A DNA stretch of 64,000 nucleotides, taken from the NCBI GenBank assembly GCA_026874595.1, contig CM049308.1:42791327-42855326 (forward strand). Direction: 5' to 3'. Positions 1 to 12,161 of this stretch are shown piece after piece; position 1 is the stretch's first letter; every line of letters starts with the position of its first letter. The translations under genes were made by a program, and so were the position numbers. This stretch comes from Sipunculus nudus (taxonomy: Eukaryota; Annelida; Sipuncula; Golfingiida; Sipunculidae). The notes beneath the pieces were generated by a model. That model searched no databases. It was not told the DNA's origin and saw only the letters and a program-made list of their open reading frames with translations.

Positions 1-215
1 CAATATTCTGGGGGTACTTCGGAGCCCCATAGCTCGAAGAATATCAGTAACAGAGACATAATTCAAGGTTTCCAAGGAGATTTTTTCATGGACCTCTCTG
101 GATGTCAAGTAAGAAGATTCGAGATGAAGCAGTTACAATTTGTGCCCTGTTCACAGACAGCAGCTGGACGGCCGGATGGCCAGACGACCAGACGGACGAC
201 AGACTAGGTTTTGCA
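1..215. repeat. Family Q repeat, terminal fragment in ACSS intron
   Basis: The sequence resembles 14320-14510 and 34380-34520: a 'tattctggggg' start, 'agccccatagct', a stretch of the type 'ttcaaggtttccaaggag', 'gacctctctggatgt', then a GGACGGCCGG / GACGGACGAC tail. It is the right-hand part of the family called Q here. It lies in the intron downstream of the last visible ACSS exon and has no coding potential that I can see. Confidence 0.6.
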
Positions 216-307
216 TCAGTCATCCACAGCTTCCTTAGTTAAACACACATTCTCCAGCATACCAGGAGATAATACATGAGTGTCTTTTGTATTGCAAGTT
301 CAAGTAC

Positions 308-417
308 CTTCTCATCAATGAGGGCAGGCTGAATACCGAAGAAAGGTCGCATAGGCATACAAGTAATCTCAGCATCTGGACCAGACGGCCGTGGCGTGAT
401 GCAGATACCTCCAGTTT
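308..417 (-). CDS. ACSS1: Acetyl-CoA synthetase, exon 8 of 8 visible (most C-terminal)
   Basis: The exon reads ETGGICITPRPS then MPMRPFFGIQPALIDEK, the segment that follows the active-site WWQT motif in acetyl-CoA synthetases, enzymes that activate acetate with ATP and CoA. The 5' edge is an acceptor TTGTTGTCAG at 418-427; the exon starts with AA, completing the Glu codon begun by the G that ends exon 12162-12254. The 3' edge is AAG followed by donor GTACTTG (301-307). The GGIC context fits ACSS1/ACSS2 and argues against ACSS3. The remaining C-terminal exons (hinge, C-terminal lid domain, acetylatable lysine) are not in the window. A 47-bp minisatellite begins about 50 bp upstream of the exon. 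Choosing ACSS1 over ACSS2 is a judgement from overall resemblance. Confidence 0.93.
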
Positions 418-465
418 CTGACAACAAAAGACAGGGCTCAGTTACTGCCATATTACACAACTAGT

Positions 466-3400
466 ACCCATATCTCTGTTTCTGGCATGTATGTATATGG
501 ATTTTATTAACTCTGTTATTTGCATGTATGTATCTGTAAGTGTATGGGTTTTATTATCTCTGTTTCTGCCATGTATGGATCTGTAAGTATATGGGTTTTA
601 TTATCTCTGTTTCTGGCATGCATGGATCTGTAAGTGTATGGATTTTATTATAATGTGTGTTTCTGCCATGTATGGATCTGTAAGTGAATGGATTTTATTA
701 TCTCTGTTATTGGCATGTATGTATCTGTAAGTGTATGGGTTTTATTATCTCTGTTTCTGCCATGTATGGATCTGTACGTGTATGGATTTTATTATCTCTG
801 TTTCTGCCATGTATGGATCTGTAAGTGTATGGATTTTATTATCTCTGTTTCTGGCATGCATGGATTTGTTAGTGTATGGATTTTATTATCTTTGTTTCTA
901 ACATGCATGGATCTGTAAGTAATGGTTTTATTATCTCTGTTTCTGGCATGCATGGGTTTGTAAGTGTATGTATTTTTTATCACTGTTTCTGCCATGTATG
1001 GATCTGTAAGTGTATGGATTTTATTATCTCTGTTTCTGTCATGTATGGATCTGTAAGTGTATAGTTTTCTTACATCAGTTCCTCGAATGCATGGATCTGT
1101 AAGTGTATGGGTTTTATTATCTCTTTTTCTGCCACGTATGGATCTGTAAGTGTATGGATTTTATTATCTCTGTTTCTGCCACGTATGGATCTGTAAGTGT
1201 ATGGATTTTATTATCTCTGTTTCTGCCATGTATGGATCTGTAAGTGTATGGATTTTATTATCTCTGTTTCTGCCATGTATGGATCTGTAAGTGTATGGAT
1301 TTTATTATCTCTGTTTCTGCCATGTATGGATCTGTAAGTGTATGGTTTTCTTACATCAGTTCCATGAATGCATGGATCTGTAAGTGTATGGATTTTATTA
1401 TCTCTGTTTCTGCCACGTATGGATCTGTTAGTGTATGGATTTTATTATCTCTGTTTCTGGCATGCATGGATTTGTAAGTGTATGTATTTTTTATCACTGT
1501 TTCTGCCATGTATGGATCTGTAAGTGTATGGATTTTATTATCTCTGTTTCTGCCATGTATGGATCTGTTAGTGTATGGATTTTATTATCTCTGTTTCTGG
1601 CATGCATGGATTTGTTAGTGTATGGATTTTATTATCTCTGTTTCTAACATGCATTTATCTGTAAGTGTATGGATTTTATTATCTCTTTTTCTGCCATGTA
1701 TGGATCTGTAAGTGTATGGATTTTATTATCTCTGTTTCTGGCATGCATGGATCTGTAAGTGTATGGATTTTATTATCTCTGTTTCTGCCATGTATGGATC
1801 TGTAAGTGTATGGATTTTATTATCTCTGTTTCTGCAATGCATGGATCTGTAAGTGTATGGATTTTATTATCTCTGTTTCTGGCATGCATGGATTTGTAAG
1901 TGTATATATTTTTTATCACTGTTTCTGCCATGCATGGATCTGTAAGTAATGGTTTTATTATCTCTGTTTCTGGCATGCATGGATCTGTAAGTGTATGGAT
2001 TTTATTATCTCTGTTTCTGCCATGTATGGATCTGTTAGTGTATGGATTTTATTATCTCTGTTTCTGGCATGCATGGATTTGTTAGTGTATGGATTTTATT
2101 ATCTCTGTTTCTAACATGCATTTATCTGTAAGTGTATGGATTTTATTATCTCTTTTTCTGCCATGTATGGATCTGTAAGTGTATGGATTTTATTATCTCT
2201 GTTTCTGGCATGCATGGATCTGTAAGTGTATGGATTTTATTATCTCTGTTTCTGCCATGTATGGATCTGTAAGTGTATGGATTTTATTATCTCTGTTTCT
2301 GCAATGCATGGATCTGTAAGTGTATGGATTTTATTATCTCTGTTTCTGGCATGCATGGATTTGTAAGTGTATGTATTTTTTATCACTGTTTCTGCCATGT
2401 ATGGATCTGTAAGTGTATGGATTTTATTATCTCTGTTTCTGCCATGTATGGATCTGTAAGTGTATAGTTTTCTTACATCAGTTCCTGGAATGCATGGATC
2501 TGTAAGTGTATGGGTTTTATTATCTCTTTTTCTGCCACGTATGGATCTGTAAGTGTATGGATTTTATTATCTCTGTTTCTGCCACGTATGGATCTGTAAG
2601 TGTATGGATTTTATTATCTCTGTTTCTGCCATGTATGGATCTGTAAGTGTATGGATTTTATTATCTCTGTTTCTGCCATGTCTGGATCTGTAAGTGTATG
2701 GATTTTATTATCTCTGTTTCTGCCATGTATGGATCTGTAAGTGTATGGTTTTCTTACATCAGTTCCATGAATGCATGGATCTGTAAGTGTATGGATTTTA
2801 TTATCTCTGTTTCTGCCACGTATGGATCTGTAAGTGTATGGATTTTATTATCTCTGTTTCTGCCATGTATGGATCTGTTAGTGTATGGATTTTATTATCT
2901 CTGTTTCTGGCATGCATGGATTTGTTAGTGTATGGATTTTATTATCTCTGTTTCTAACATGCATTTATCTGTAAGTGTATGGATTTTATTATCTCTTTTT
3001 CTGCCATGTATGGATCTGTAAGTGTATGGATTTTATTATCTCTGTTTCTGGCATGCATGGATCTGTAAGTGTATGGATTTTATTATCTCTGTTTCTGCCA
3101 TGTATGGATCTGTAAGTGTATGGATTTTATTATCTCTGTTTCTGCAATGCATGGATCTGTAAGTTTATGGATTTTATTATCTCTGTTTCTGGCATGCATG
3201 GATTTGTAAGTGTATGTATTTTTTATCACTGTTTCTGCCATGTATGGATCTGTAAGTGTATGGATTTTATTATCTCAGTTTCTGCCATGTATGGATCTGT
3301 AAGTGTATGGTTTTCTTACATCAGTTCTTGGAATGCATGGATCTGTAAGTGTATGGGTTTTATTATCTCTTTTTCTGCCACGTATGGATCTGTAAGTGTA

Positions 3401-3665
3401 TGGATTTTATTATCTCTGTTTCTGCCACGTATGGATCTGTAAGTGTATGGATTTTATTATCTCTGTTTCTGCCATGTATGGATCTGTAAGTGTATGGATT
3501 TTATTATCTCTGTTTCTGCCATGTATGGATCTGTAAGTGTATGGATTTTATTATCTCTGTTTCTGCCATGTATGGATCTGTAAGTGTATGGTTTTCTTAC
3601 ATCAGTTCCATGAATGCATGGATCTGTAAGTGTATGGGTTTTATTATCTCTTTTTCTGGAAAGTA
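466..3665. repeat. 47-bp minisatellite, about 65-70 units, with higher-order structure
   Basis: Near-identical 47-bp units run head to tail. On the plus strand they contain 'tctgccatgtatggatctg', 'taagtgtatggattttatta' and 'tctctgtt'. Variant units recur: a 'ttttcttacatcagtt' variant sits at about 1061, 1342, 2464, 2745, 3307 and 3588, giving repeated spacings of 281, 843 and 1403 bp, so larger blocks were duplicated. The array lies in the intron immediately upstream of the ACSS exon 308-417. The first unit (about 466-485) resembles the acceptor edge of that exon. The open frames across the array are by-products of the repeat. Confidence 0.95.
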
Positions 3666-3989
3666 TGGATCCAGTCACACACATATACTGTTTCCCCCCG
3701 TGGATAATCAACACTTTTTCTCCATGAAATCAAAATAAATAAGTGACAAATGGGTCACAGCGCTCAGCTGAAGATTGAAATTTTTGCAAATGCAAAATAT
3801 GCAAAATATTCTATTGTAATGTTTTTCATATATACAAGCATATGAGAAGATAAGACAGGGGCAGATCCTGGATTTAGAAAAAGGGGAAGTCCAACCCAGG
3901 AGGACTAATGAAAAACTTAAAAAAAGGTCCCAAGGTCTGGAAAGGGGGGAGGGGGGTCCGGGCCGCAAAATTTTGTCTGAAGCCCTTAA
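3666..3989. other. Intronic spacer after the 47-bp array
   Basis: The array ends in a short stretch at about 3672-3692 (cagtcacacacatatactgt) that closely resembles the unit of the array at 11625-12161. A family Q 5'-like motif (AAATGGGTCACAGCGCTCAG) follows near 3750. No gene is visible. Confidence 0.5.
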
Positions 3990-5382
3990 ACAAGGGACCC
4001 ATGGGTCAGGGCGCTCAGCTGATCATGATTGGACTATAAATGTATCACCATTGTGATACTATATTGAGTAGATAAAGCTTAGAATATCATGGTCATGTTG
4101 GCTTTTATAAAGGAATATAATGTAATATGTGAGTAAATGATATATGAAATAACCTGACTGATGGAATAATATGGAGTAAAATATAGTGGTTTATTTTTTA
4201 TTTATTTGGGAGGGGTCGAAAAAAGCAATTTATTTGACCAAATATGAATGCAATGACAGTATGCCAAGCAGTGGTATAATGATGATAAGGCTATTTGTTG
4301 AAGGATCTATAGTGTATGGAAAACTGCAAGAGTTCAATTTGACAGATACAAGGTTATGATTAACTATACTGTTGAGGGGATTTATGAATTTGTGACTGTA
4401 TGACATAATATCTTGACAAGATCAGTCTTGACAAGGTGCATTATTTTGATGCCCCTCACGTCTACATATTACACAATATTGACATAATTTCTGGCATGTA
4501 CATAAGTACCTATGGACAAATGGTCAACAGTACTGAACCACCTGGAAGGTTAAAATCTTAAAAATATGATGAAATGTAGATAATGTTTGAGAGGAAGAGG
4601 TAATCTGGGCCATGGTTGGTTTATATGATTGAAGAAAATATTGCAAATAATATATGAGACCTGACCATGCCTTTCCATTGGTTACGTTTTTGATAAGCTG
4701 TTGACAGTTCAACAGTTTACACATTTGTCTGATGAGATCCAATTTATTTGGTAAACCTTTTTTATCAATTTTATGATATGTATACAGTTGCCTTGATAGA
4801 TGACTTGATAGGGGGGGGGAGGGGTGTTGTGTTATAATCAGAGTTACAATGCCTCTGTCTCTCTGTAGATATTTTCTTTAATTATTAAATTTTATGCTAT
4901 AGCCATAGAACTATTGTTCACAGTGCCAAGGAGCAAAGCCTCAGTGGGATGAAGAAGGGGATGGTGAGAGTTACAACACCCTTGCATATACATACAGGAT
5001 ATGAAATTTAATTCAACAGTGCTTATAAAAAAAAGTTTATTCATGAACATTAAATATTTAAAACAGACAGAAAGATGGAGAAACAAAGCAAATAATTTTT
5101 CCCCATTCTACTGAGCCAAGAAAAAATTAACAATATTTGCATTTATTCCTTTTTTCATTACATAATTTTAATCCAAGTTTCCGAATGTTACTATAAATTT
5201 ACAGTATAACATACATTTGATTGTGAATATTTCAGTTGATTCACATTTCTAAATTGCATCAACATTTATAGCTAATGTATCTAGTTTATAGTACCTGTCA
5301 ACAGAATGGGATGGAGGGAGGAAGGGAGACAATTAGAGAGAGAGAGAGCGAGAGAGAGCGAGAGCGAGAGAGAGCGAGAGAG

Positions 5383-5423
<41 letters not shown>

Positions 5424-8040
5424 AAGAAAGAGAAAAAGCAGAGGAGAGAGAGAGAGAGAAAGAGAGACCTAGACTGCCAGAGAGAGAGAGAGAAAGAGAG
5501 GCTCTCTGATAATTACTGCCTGACCCAGCCTGACCCAGACACTCACAGTGGCAGTAGGTCAGACCTGAAGGTGTTATGTAACTGCCCAGTACACTGCATT
5601 TATACTGGTCCTATGCAAACAAGGGAGACATGGTACCTGGAAACTTGAATAAAATCTACAGTTTTTGATCAATTGGTTTCAAATTTCAGATTTTAACAGA
5701 TGAAATGTTAATGTGTACATGCTGTGAAAATTATATCCACGTCACTAACAGGAAAATTGGAATATTTATATTTTTTTAAATGGTATCAGGAAAAAAAGAA
5801 AAGTATTCTCAGCTATAAAACTAATACATGTTTTAAAATTAATCCAAGGATCAAAACACCCAATATATCATACCAGGAGCAAACTGGAGTTGGGAATGTT
5901 TAATTTTATGAACTGAAATAAAGGACCAGCAATATAAATTTTGATTATTTAGCCAGTCTCATGTAACAACTGATACAACCATGAGTTATAAGTCAAACAA
6001 ATTAAAATCTTTAATGAACACTTGTCTGAGTAATATTTGAAATTTTTTACATATTTATTTATTATTTTAATTTTGTAATAAATATAAACCAACAAGTTAA
6101 AGACCTGGAAAAGACCCGGAAATTTAGATTAATTTAATATAATCAACTGCATCCTTGTCTATCATTATCTTGCTTCATATAATCCCTAATAGTAAACAAC
6201 AATTTATTTTAATTTTTTATTTTTCATTTTTATGGTTGAAATGAAAAATACCCAATGGTGACTGCATGGTGTCATTTGAAATACAATTTTGGCCATCCAT
6301 GGAAGATCCATAAATGATCAGTAATTGCAAGGTAATCCCCTGTAACTCATTAACTATAAATTCCTTTTCCATTTATTTTTTTTAAGTTCTTATCATAAAC
6401 CAAATATTAAAAAAAAAGTTTATTGTTATGTTTATGGCTTAAACAAATACTAGTGGAGGGGGTTGGACAGTTAGATCCAGTTGAAGCCACCCAAGAGCTG
6501 GCTGGCTGCAGAGTGCCTCGCTTCAAGCATGCATAATTGGCCTGAAAGGTCAATGTGGGGACATAAAAGAGGGGCTTCAGTACAGCCAAGGTGTGATATG
6601 GTCTCATAAAAACTTTCATAAAAGCTAGTTTTTGACCAATTCCTTTTATAACTTCAGAATTTAGAAGCTAAAATCCTTACGTGTGCAAGATATATGAAAA
6701 TTAAATCAACAGTGCTTACAGGGAAAAAACATGCCATGGCCAAAGTTGGGCAAAATTTAAGGTACTGATTTTATATTTATGCTAATAACTTATAAAATTT
6801 GAAAAATTCAGAACTAATTTTGGGAATACAATTGAATCTTGATTAAATAATGTTATATCCCTGGCAAAAAATGTCTACCTTCAGCAATTTTCATGTTAAG
6901 AGAGTAAATATATTTCTTGATTTTTTACAAAGTGCATTATGTTTGGGCCTAGAACTTAAAACAATTACACAATACTGACATCATTTCTGGCATATGCATA
7001 GCAAATGTATAGAAAAAATATGTATATTATATATTATCAAAGTCAGATCAGTGCTTTTGATATAAGCAAACTTAAAGTGTAACAATGGGGTTTTAATGGA
7101 AAAATGAAGTTTTTTTCTTAATATCTCGAAGGAATGCAGTCCTAGTGACCAAACTTTTAGTATGGTAGAGGATTTGGGGGACATCTAACTGTATGCAAAA
7201 TTTAAGGAACTTAGAGCTGAAGCTGGGGAGCTGAGCTCTAGTAAACTGCATAACACTAGCTCGATGTAAACAATATGTGACATGGTGCTTGAAAACTTGA
7301 ATAAAATCAACAGTTTTTTATCAACTGGTTTCAAATTTTTTGTTTTAACAGTTGAAATGGTAACAAAAACATGCTTTGAAAATTAAATCCACAGCAGTTA
7401 CAGGAAAAAAACGTGCCATGGTCAAACTTGGGCAAAATTTAAGGTACCAATTTTATATTTTTGCCAATATTTAAAAAAATTTAACAGATTTTGATCTAAT
7501 TTTTGGTATAAAACTAAATTTTGATTATTTAAAGTAGTATTACTGAAAAAAAAAATTCCTACCTTTTAACACTTTTGGTCTTAAGTGACAAAATATCTTT
7601 CCTCATTTTTTTACAAAGTCCATTATGTTTGGGCCCATAACTTTTTTAAATTAAATAATACTGACTTAATTTCTGGCATGTACATAGGAATCATATAGAG
7701 GAATATTTATGGTAAAAATGAAGAAAACCAGATGAGTGGTTTTGATATTAGGCAGACCTGAAGTGTGAAAATAGATTTCTAATAAAAATTTGAGGTTTTT
7801 CCTTAATATCTCGAAGGAACGAAGTCATATTGACCCAATTTTTGGCATGGTAGGAGATTTTGGGGACATCTAACTGTATGCCAAATTTCAGATTCGTAGG
7901 TCCAATGGTGTGGAAACGTGCAAGTCTTACGGATGGACATCTGGACGGACAGACGGACGGACTGCACGACAGACGGACGGACGACGGACAATGGACCACG
8001 ACTATAGCTCAGATGACTTATAGTCAGCTGAGCTAAAAAA
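3990..8040. repeat. Family Q element, possibly one near full-length 4-kb copy
   Basis: The left boundary carries CAAGGGACCCATGGGTC followed by GCGCTCAGCTGA. The right boundary is the GACGGACGAC-rich tail followed by TAGTCAGCTGAGCTAAAAAA. The inner GCTCAGCTGA and TCAGCTGAGC are inverted with respect to each other, as subterminal inverted repeats. The interior has two related 'ttaatatctcgaaggaa' segments (about 7110 and 7800). The part 3990-5760 is repeated at about 21064-22380, and 5850-6790 at about 27400-28320. No transposase frame is visible, so it is non-autonomous or a composite of several copies. The boundaries come from comparison within this window. Confidence 0.5.
5330..5510. repeat. 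GA-rich microsatellite
   Basis: Long runs of (GA)n are interrupted by GAGC and GAAA. A related GA tract appears at 21711-21736 and 22078-22125 in the second copy of the surrounding block. Arg/Glu-rich open frames over the tract are artefacts of the repeat. Confidence 0.95.
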
Positions 8041-9430
8041 ACCTTTAAGAGGAGAGGGGCTCTCCTACTTGGTTATAGTAAAGTTCTAAATATATATTTG
8101 CAAAACTAAAACTCCAACAAGACTGTAAAACAGTAAAAGTTTTGAGATACTGTGATGCATATGAAAAATTTACAGATGGACAGGTAAGTGGACAGAATGG
8201 ACTAATACCTTTATTTCACTTTCAAGGGAATAATGCATTTAAGTTTTTATTTAAGCCTATTTTTTTAGCATATCCACTTTTTCTATTAACAGTTTTTATC
8301 AGATTTATTTTTTTATTTACAAGTTTTAAAAATTTGTAAAAAAATCTGAAAATATATGTTTAAATATCAGAATTCTAAGTTGCAATCATTATTTATCCAG
8401 AGTGAAGCTCACATCAGGTCATATAATGCATACACATATATTTTATTATTTTTAAATCACAAATGTTTAAACTGAATTTAAAAGAAAATAATGCCACAAC
8501 ATGGCATCTTCAAGATAATTCCTTGAATCACTATTAAAAAGTTTTGTACATTGGAGTTTTCAGTACATGCTTAATTTTATTCACCAAAATAAAATAAAAG
8601 ATTCATTAAATTTGATAAAATATAAGCATCTTTTCAAATAAAGTATACCTTCTGTTGGTTGAATGAGGGACAAACAAAATCATTATAATAATTACAATCT
8701 CACCTATAATTTATTACTGGAATTAATAGTCAATTTCACACCTGGTGAAGTTTTTAATCTTCTGAAGTAAAGAATTACTGATGAACATCCACACTTTCAT
8801 AGCAATACACCATTTTGTGGACACAATAAAATGTGCACTTTAATCATTCTAACCCTGGTGGTACAATACAAAAACTAAAATGTAGCATAGCTAAGAATTA
8901 AATAAAATACTGAAAATTATAACATTCATCTAGTTAATGCACAATCTGGGGGGTGGGGGGGGGGGAGTGCAGGGCAGAGGGGAAGCCTGCTAGTAGTGGC
9001 TAAGCTGAGCCAAGGCAAGCTGCCTGGGTCAGGTTACATAATACAAGTGAAGGCTGTACTATTAGGTGGGCTAGATGTAAACAACACTTGACATGGTGTA
9101 TGAAAACTTAAATAAAAGCTACTCTTTTCAATCAATTCCTTTGAAATTTCAGATTTTAAAAGATTTAATTCTTATGTATATATGCTGTGAAAATTAACTC
9201 AACAGTGCTTACAGGGAAAAAAATATGTGATAGCCAAAGTTGGACAAAATTTAAGGTATTGATTTTTTATTTATGCTAATTATTTTTTAAAAATGGCAAA
9301 ATTCAGATCTAATTTTGGGTTAATAGTCAGCTGAGCTAAAAATTGCACTATATTCAGACCCATAACTTCAAAACAATACTCAATACTGACCTAATTTTTG
9401 GTATGTAAATAGAAAATGTATGGATGAATA
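8041..9430. other. AT-rich intron, with a second family Q portion from about 9000
   Basis: From 8041 to about 8940 I see only AT-rich unique-looking sequence. A poly-G run lies at about 8947-8965. From about 9000 the sequence resembles the interior of family Q (for example 'agggaaaaaa', 'tggacaaaatttaaggt'). It is interrupted at about 9431 by the hairpin-ended element and resumes at 11187. Confidence 0.5.
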
Positions 9431-11186
9431 TGAATACTAACTAGAATACGGGTAGTCGACAAGCGACTACTTGTATCCGCCTAAATCAGAGTGGAACGGG
9501 TAAAGTGAGGCATGGATTGAGTGGCAAGGGGAAATAGAGTGAAGTGTTGCATATTAGCATGGATGTCTGCAGCCAAATTGTGTAGGTAGGTTGCGCCACC
9601 TACCACAAAATCCAGAAAGCTGACCAAGTTGTATACATATGCAAAATTTAAGGCAGATAAGTCAAACCACTACATGTATATGAGTGATTTTTGCCCTTGG
9701 CAGACAAACAGATGGATGCTGTGCAAAAAAGGGTTGCAGGTGGCGCCACCAGTTTAGCGTATGATAAAGAGCTATGTGAGAACTATACACATGCAAAACT
9801 TTGGCCCAATCGGTCAAACTGTTCCCAAGATATGAGCTTGGATATCTGCTGCATAAACTAGAATGCAGGTGGAGCCACCTGTCATAAAATCAAGAGAGCT
9901 GTCGGGGATGTATAAACTTACAAAATTTTAGGCAGATATGTCAAACCACTGCCGAGATATGAGTGATTTTATCCCATGGCAGACAAACAGACGGGAGCTG
10001 TGCAAAAATGGCTGCAGGTGGCGCCACCAGTTTGCGTATGATAAAGAGCTATGTGAGATCTATACACATACAAAATTTTGGCCCAATCAGTCAAACGGTT
10101 CCCGAGATATGAGCTTGGATGTCTGCAGCGTAAACATGAATGTAGGTGGCGCCACCTGTCATAAAATCAGAAAAGCTATCCAGGATGTATACGCATGCCA
10201 AATTTCAGGTGAATTAGTCAAGTCACTGCAGAGATATGAGTGATTTTAACCCAAGGCAGACGAACAGATGGACACTGTGCAAACATGGTTGCAGGTGGCG
10301 CCACCATTTTTTGTGTATGTTATAAAGCTCTCCAAGGGCTACATTTGTGCAAAAAAATTTTCCTGATCGGTCAAACGGTTCCCGAAATATGAGCTTGGAT
10401 GTCTGCAGCGTAAAAGTGAATGTAGGTGGCGCCACCTGTCATAAAATCAGAAAAGCTATCCAGGATGTATAAGCATGCCGAATTTCAGGTGAATTAGTCA
10501 AGTCACTGCAGAGATATGAGTGATTTTAATCCAAGGCAGACGAACAGATGGACACTGTGCAAACATGGTTGCAGGTGGCGCCACCATTTTTCGTGTATGT
10601 TATAAAGCTCTCCAAGGGCTACATTTGTGCAAAAAAATTTTCCTGATCGGTCAAACGGTTCCCGAGATATGAGCTTGGATGTCTGCAGCGTAAACGTGAA
10701 TGTAGGTGGCGCCACCTGTCATAAAATCAGAAAAGCTATCCAGGATGTTTACGCATGCCAAATTTCAGGTGAATTAGTCAAGTCACTGCAGAGATATGAG
10801 TGATTTTAACCCAAGGCAGACGAACAGATGGACACTGTGCAAACATGGTTGCAGGTGGCGCCACCATTGTTTGTGTATGTTATAAAGCTCTCCAAGGGCT
10901 ACGTTTGTGCAAAAAAATTTTCCTGATCGGTCAAACGGTTCCCGAGATATGTGGGTTTATGTGTGGAAACAGACGCACAAACAGACGCAGAGCGCAGAGG
11001 AAAGGTCTGAGGTCAAAACAAAATCGGGGCGCAGCAGTTCACATGTGACCCGAACATAATCCCGGGTTTCGTAAAATTCCGCCCAGCGGTTACGGAGGAG
11101 TTCTCCGGACACCTACGCGGCGGCCGCGGCGGTGGCGTGCAGCTGAAAACATAGTATCCGCAAAACTCTGTTTTGGCGGATACAAA
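9431..11186. mobile_element. Hairpin-ended element nested in a family Q copy
   Basis: The left end folds into a stem (GAATACGGGTAGTCG pairing with CGACTACTTGTATCC at about 9445-9478). The right end is another hairpin (GTATCCGC ... GCGGATAC at about 11154-11183), and TTGTATCCGCC on the left mirrors GGCGGATACAA on the right. The family Q sequence ends at the left edge and resumes after the right edge ('cagaccagtggtttcaata', compare 7728-7748), which argues for insertion. The interior is mostly 280-bp tandem repeats. No protein is encoded. The class is not known to me; a foldback-type or non-autonomous DNA element is possible. Confidence 0.55.
9577..10960. repeat. 280-bp tandem repeat, about five units, with GGTGGCGCCACC palindromes
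   Basis: The motif TGTAGGTGGCGCCACCTGTC recurs at 10141, 10421 and 10701, exactly 280 bp apart. More diverged versions lie at about 9864 and 9582. Each unit has a second GGTGGCGCCACC half-way, for example at about 10296, 10576 and 10856. The last three units are almost identical while the left ones are diverged, so the expansion is recent on the right side. Confidence 0.92.
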
Positions 11187-11467
11187 TATAATCAAAAACA
11201 GACCAGTGGTTTCAATATTAGGCAGCCTTGAAGTGAAACAATGGCTTTTTTTATGGAAAACAGAGGTTTTCCTTAATATTTCAAAGGAACTAAGTCCTAG
11301 TGACCCAATTTTTCGGATGGTAGGAGAATTTGGGCACATCTAACTGTATGCAAAATTTTGGATTCAAAGGTCCAACAGTTTTAAAACGTGCCCTGTTAAC
11401 GGATGGACGGCCGGACGGACGAATGACCACGACTTTAGCTCAGATGACTTATAGTCAGCTGAGCTAA
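11187..11467. repeat. Right end of the family Q copy interrupted by the hairpin element
   Basis: The sequence continues the 9000-9430 copy and ends with GGACGGCCGGACGGACG and TAGTCAGCTGAGCTAAAAA, as at 8040 and 14549. From 11468 to 11624 there is AT-rich sequence with nothing recognisable. Confidence 0.6.
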
Positions 11468-11624
11468 AAACATTGGTGCGTATTATACATGAAAGCATAA
11501 TTCCAAACTATTTCCCCATCACATTGGACACTGTATGGTGGGCTGATGGTGAGTAATAATAAAGGATTTTATGTAAACGAAGTGTATCCTCACTAGCATT
11601 TTTCAAATTAAGCATAAGAAATCA

Positions 11625-12161
11625 TAATAATGGTACCTGTCTGCCATCTCTTGTCAACCAATCACACAGATGTACCTGTCTGCCACCACTTGTCAACCAA
11701 TCACACACACACTTACCTGTCTGCCACAATGTGTCAACAAGTCACACACACACATACCTGTCTGCCTTCAAGTGTCAATCAGTCACACACACAAGTACCT
11801 GTCTGCCAGCATGTGTCAACCTGTCAGACACATATACCTGTCTGCCTTCAAGTGTCAATCAGTCACACACCTGTCTGACAGATATTTATAGATAGAGAAA
11901 CAATCTTGGCCTGATGGTAAATCTGGCAGACAAACCAGTCATTCACACACATACTTGTCTGTCACTATGTGTAAACCAGTCACACACACGCATATCTGTC
12001 TGCCACCATGTGTCAACCAGTCACACACACGCATACCTCTCTGACACCATGTGTCAACCAGTCACACATATCATGCATACCTGTCTGACACCATGTGTCC
12101 ACCAGTCACACACATCATGCATACCTGTCTGACACCATGTGTCCACCAGTCACACACATAC
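11625..12161 (-). repeat. Minisatellite derived from the donor edge of ACSS exon 12162-12254
   Basis: About a dozen units of 37-48 bp have the minus-strand consensus GTTGACACATGGTGGCAGAC, then AG, then GTATGTGTGTGTGACTG. This is the last 27 or so bases of the adjacent exon (codons V-D-T-W-W-Q-T plus one base), its 5' splice site and the start of the intron. Well-conserved units carry 'accatgtgtc' at 12005, 12046, 12090 and 12134; the true exon copy is at 12171. Units further away are more diverged. A gap of unrelated sequence lies at about 11880-11935. The edge-to-edge match with a verified exon boundary is direct sequence evidence. Confidence 0.92.

Noticed and set aside
688-3738. Many open frames repeating peptides such as MDFIISVSGMHG across the first 3.7 kb
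   Set aside because: They are frames through a 47-bp minisatellite, occur in several frames and both strands, and have no start context or domain.
5275-5509. Arg/Glu-rich frames on the plus strand
   Set aside because: Translation of a GA microsatellite.
9938-11048. Frames of 70-101 codons in the 9.9-11.0 kb region
   Set aside because: They repeat with the 280-bp tandem unit on both strands and show no recognisable domain.
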